NCBI GenBank assembly: GCA_944373065.1
Contig: CALWAJ010000038.1
Span: 1-12,164, forward strand
Source of the DNA: an uncultured Bacilli bacterium
GTDB lineage: Bacteria; Bacillota_I; Bacilli_A; RF39; UBA660
Direction of reading: 5' to 3'
Length of the DNA stretch: 12,164 nt
The stretch's first letter is position 1; each line of letters opens with the position of its first letter. The position numbers and the translations under genes are program-made. A model generated the notes under the pieces. That model saw only the letters and a list, made by a program, of their open reading frames with translations, was not told where the DNA came from and searched no databases. Below are positions 11,716 through 12,164 of this stretch, piece after piece.

Positions 11716-12164
11716 ATGGATGATAAGCAAAATAATATTATGATTTATGAAGATAAAGATGGAGTTACTAAAGTAAGTGTTAAATTTATAGATGAAGATA
11801 TTTGGTTAACAAAGTATCAAATTGCAGATATTTATAAGACTACAAGACAAAATATAGAGCAACATATTAATAATATTTATCATGATAAAGAATTAGACGA
11901 AAGTTCAACTTGCAAGAATTTCTTGCAAGTTCAAAAAGAGGGCAATAGAAATGTTAAAAGAAATATAGACCATTATAATCTAGACATGATAATCGCTTTA
12001 GGGTATCGTGTTCAGTCTGATGTTGCAGTTAGATTTAGAATATGGGCTACAAAAAGATTACATGAGTATATACAAAAGGGTTTTGCCCTTGATGATGATA
12101 GATTAAAACAAGGCGGTAATAGATATTTTAGAGAGTTATTACAGAGAATTAGAGATATTCGTTC
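11716..12164 (+). CDS. RhuM-family protein (second of the pair), 3' end beyond the window
   Basis: The first 149 complete codons of a second RhuM protein. It has the same layout as the first: helix-turn-helix around 29-56 (DIWLTKYQIADIYKTTRQNIEQH onward), then YNLDMIIALGYRVQSDVAVRFRIWATKRLHEYIQKGFALDDDRL (84-127) and RELLQRIRDIR at the edge. The two proteins are clearly paralogous but well diverged, with no gap between the helix-turn-helix and the core. Codons 64-72 contain a 25-bp perfect palindrome. The ATG at 11716 lies 12 nt after AGGAGG (11698-11703), a long spacing. A four-codon frame ATG-AAA-TAT-GGA-TGA at 11709-11723 has a better-placed start and overlaps it, which may lower or couple translation. 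Confidence 0.88.
   Translation, partial: MDDKQNNIMIYEDKDGVTKVSVKFIDEDIWLTKYQIADIYKTTRQNIEQHINNIYHDKELDESSTCKNFLQVQKEGNRNVKRNIDHYNLDMIIALGYRVQSDVAVRFRIWATKRLHEYIQKGFALDDDRLKQGGNRYFRELLQRIRDIR
11907..11931. repeat. 25-bp perfect palindrome inside the second RhuM gene
   Basis: Arms AACTTGCAAGAA (11907-11918) and TTCTTGCAAGTT (11920-11931) are perfectly complementary around a central T at 11919. The centre is the third base of codon 68, which aligns exactly with codon 70 of the first RhuM gene. It encodes TCKNFLQV. Its arms share no evident sequence with the palindrome of the first gene. Confidence 0.92.

Noticed and set aside
10858..11931. Intragenic palindromes as intrinsic terminators
   Set aside because: Neither is followed by a T tract, and both lie within intact reading frames.
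1..12164. CRISPR array, tRNA or rRNA genes
   Set aside because: No regularly spaced repeats and no recognisable tRNA or rRNA sequence seen by eye on either strand.

Overview
The window is AT-rich throughout and looks like a chromosome piece from a low-GC Gram-positive bacterium (Firmicutes/Bacillota or a close relative). Evidence: strong AGGAGG ribosome binding sites; sigma-A type promoters with 17-bp spacers; L21 and L19 genes with leader regions; a ribosomal-processing protease Prp beside an L27 gene that carries the Prp-cleaved N-terminal extension; and a YfmF/YfmH pair. TGA is used as a stop in several genes (for example 2730-2732, 5940-5942, 11685-11687), so this is the standard bacterial code and not the Mycoplasma code. 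The species cannot be named from the sequence.

Layout. 1-231: the broken 3' end of a surface-protein-like gene with a sorting-signal-like tail. 310-2732: three glycosyltransferase genes in one operon (a GT4 enzyme, an Alg14-like subunit, and an Alg13-like subunit with a C-terminal four-helix membrane extension), probably the end of a surface-polysaccharide locus. 2729-3832: the rplU-prp-rpmA ribosomal operon with an L21-type leader and a strong terminator. 3840-7225: deoD, preceded by a terminator-like hairpin placed directly before its ribosome binding site, then the M16-type peptidase pair yfmF/yfmH. 7226-8684: rplS with an L19-type leader, lepB, and a GNAT acetyltransferase.

8658 to the end is an accessory region. 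A 108-bp direct repeat (84 of 108 positions identical, no gaps by hand alignment) occurs at 8658-8765 and 9806-9913. Each copy is a terminator hairpin followed by a promoter. The repeats flank a single unrecognised gene on the minus strand. Copy 2 appears to drive an operon of two small unknown proteins followed by two tandem RhuM-family genes, the second cut by the window end.

The most striking signal is inside the two RhuM genes. At exactly homologous codons, just after the N-terminal helix-turn-helix, each gene carries a long near-perfect palindrome (27 bp with one G/T mismatch; 25 bp perfect). The two palindromes have unrelated sequences, and the encoded octapeptides share only one residue. 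Symmetry kept while sequence diverges suggests selection on the DNA or RNA itself, for example a self-recognised operator or recombination site carried inside the gene.
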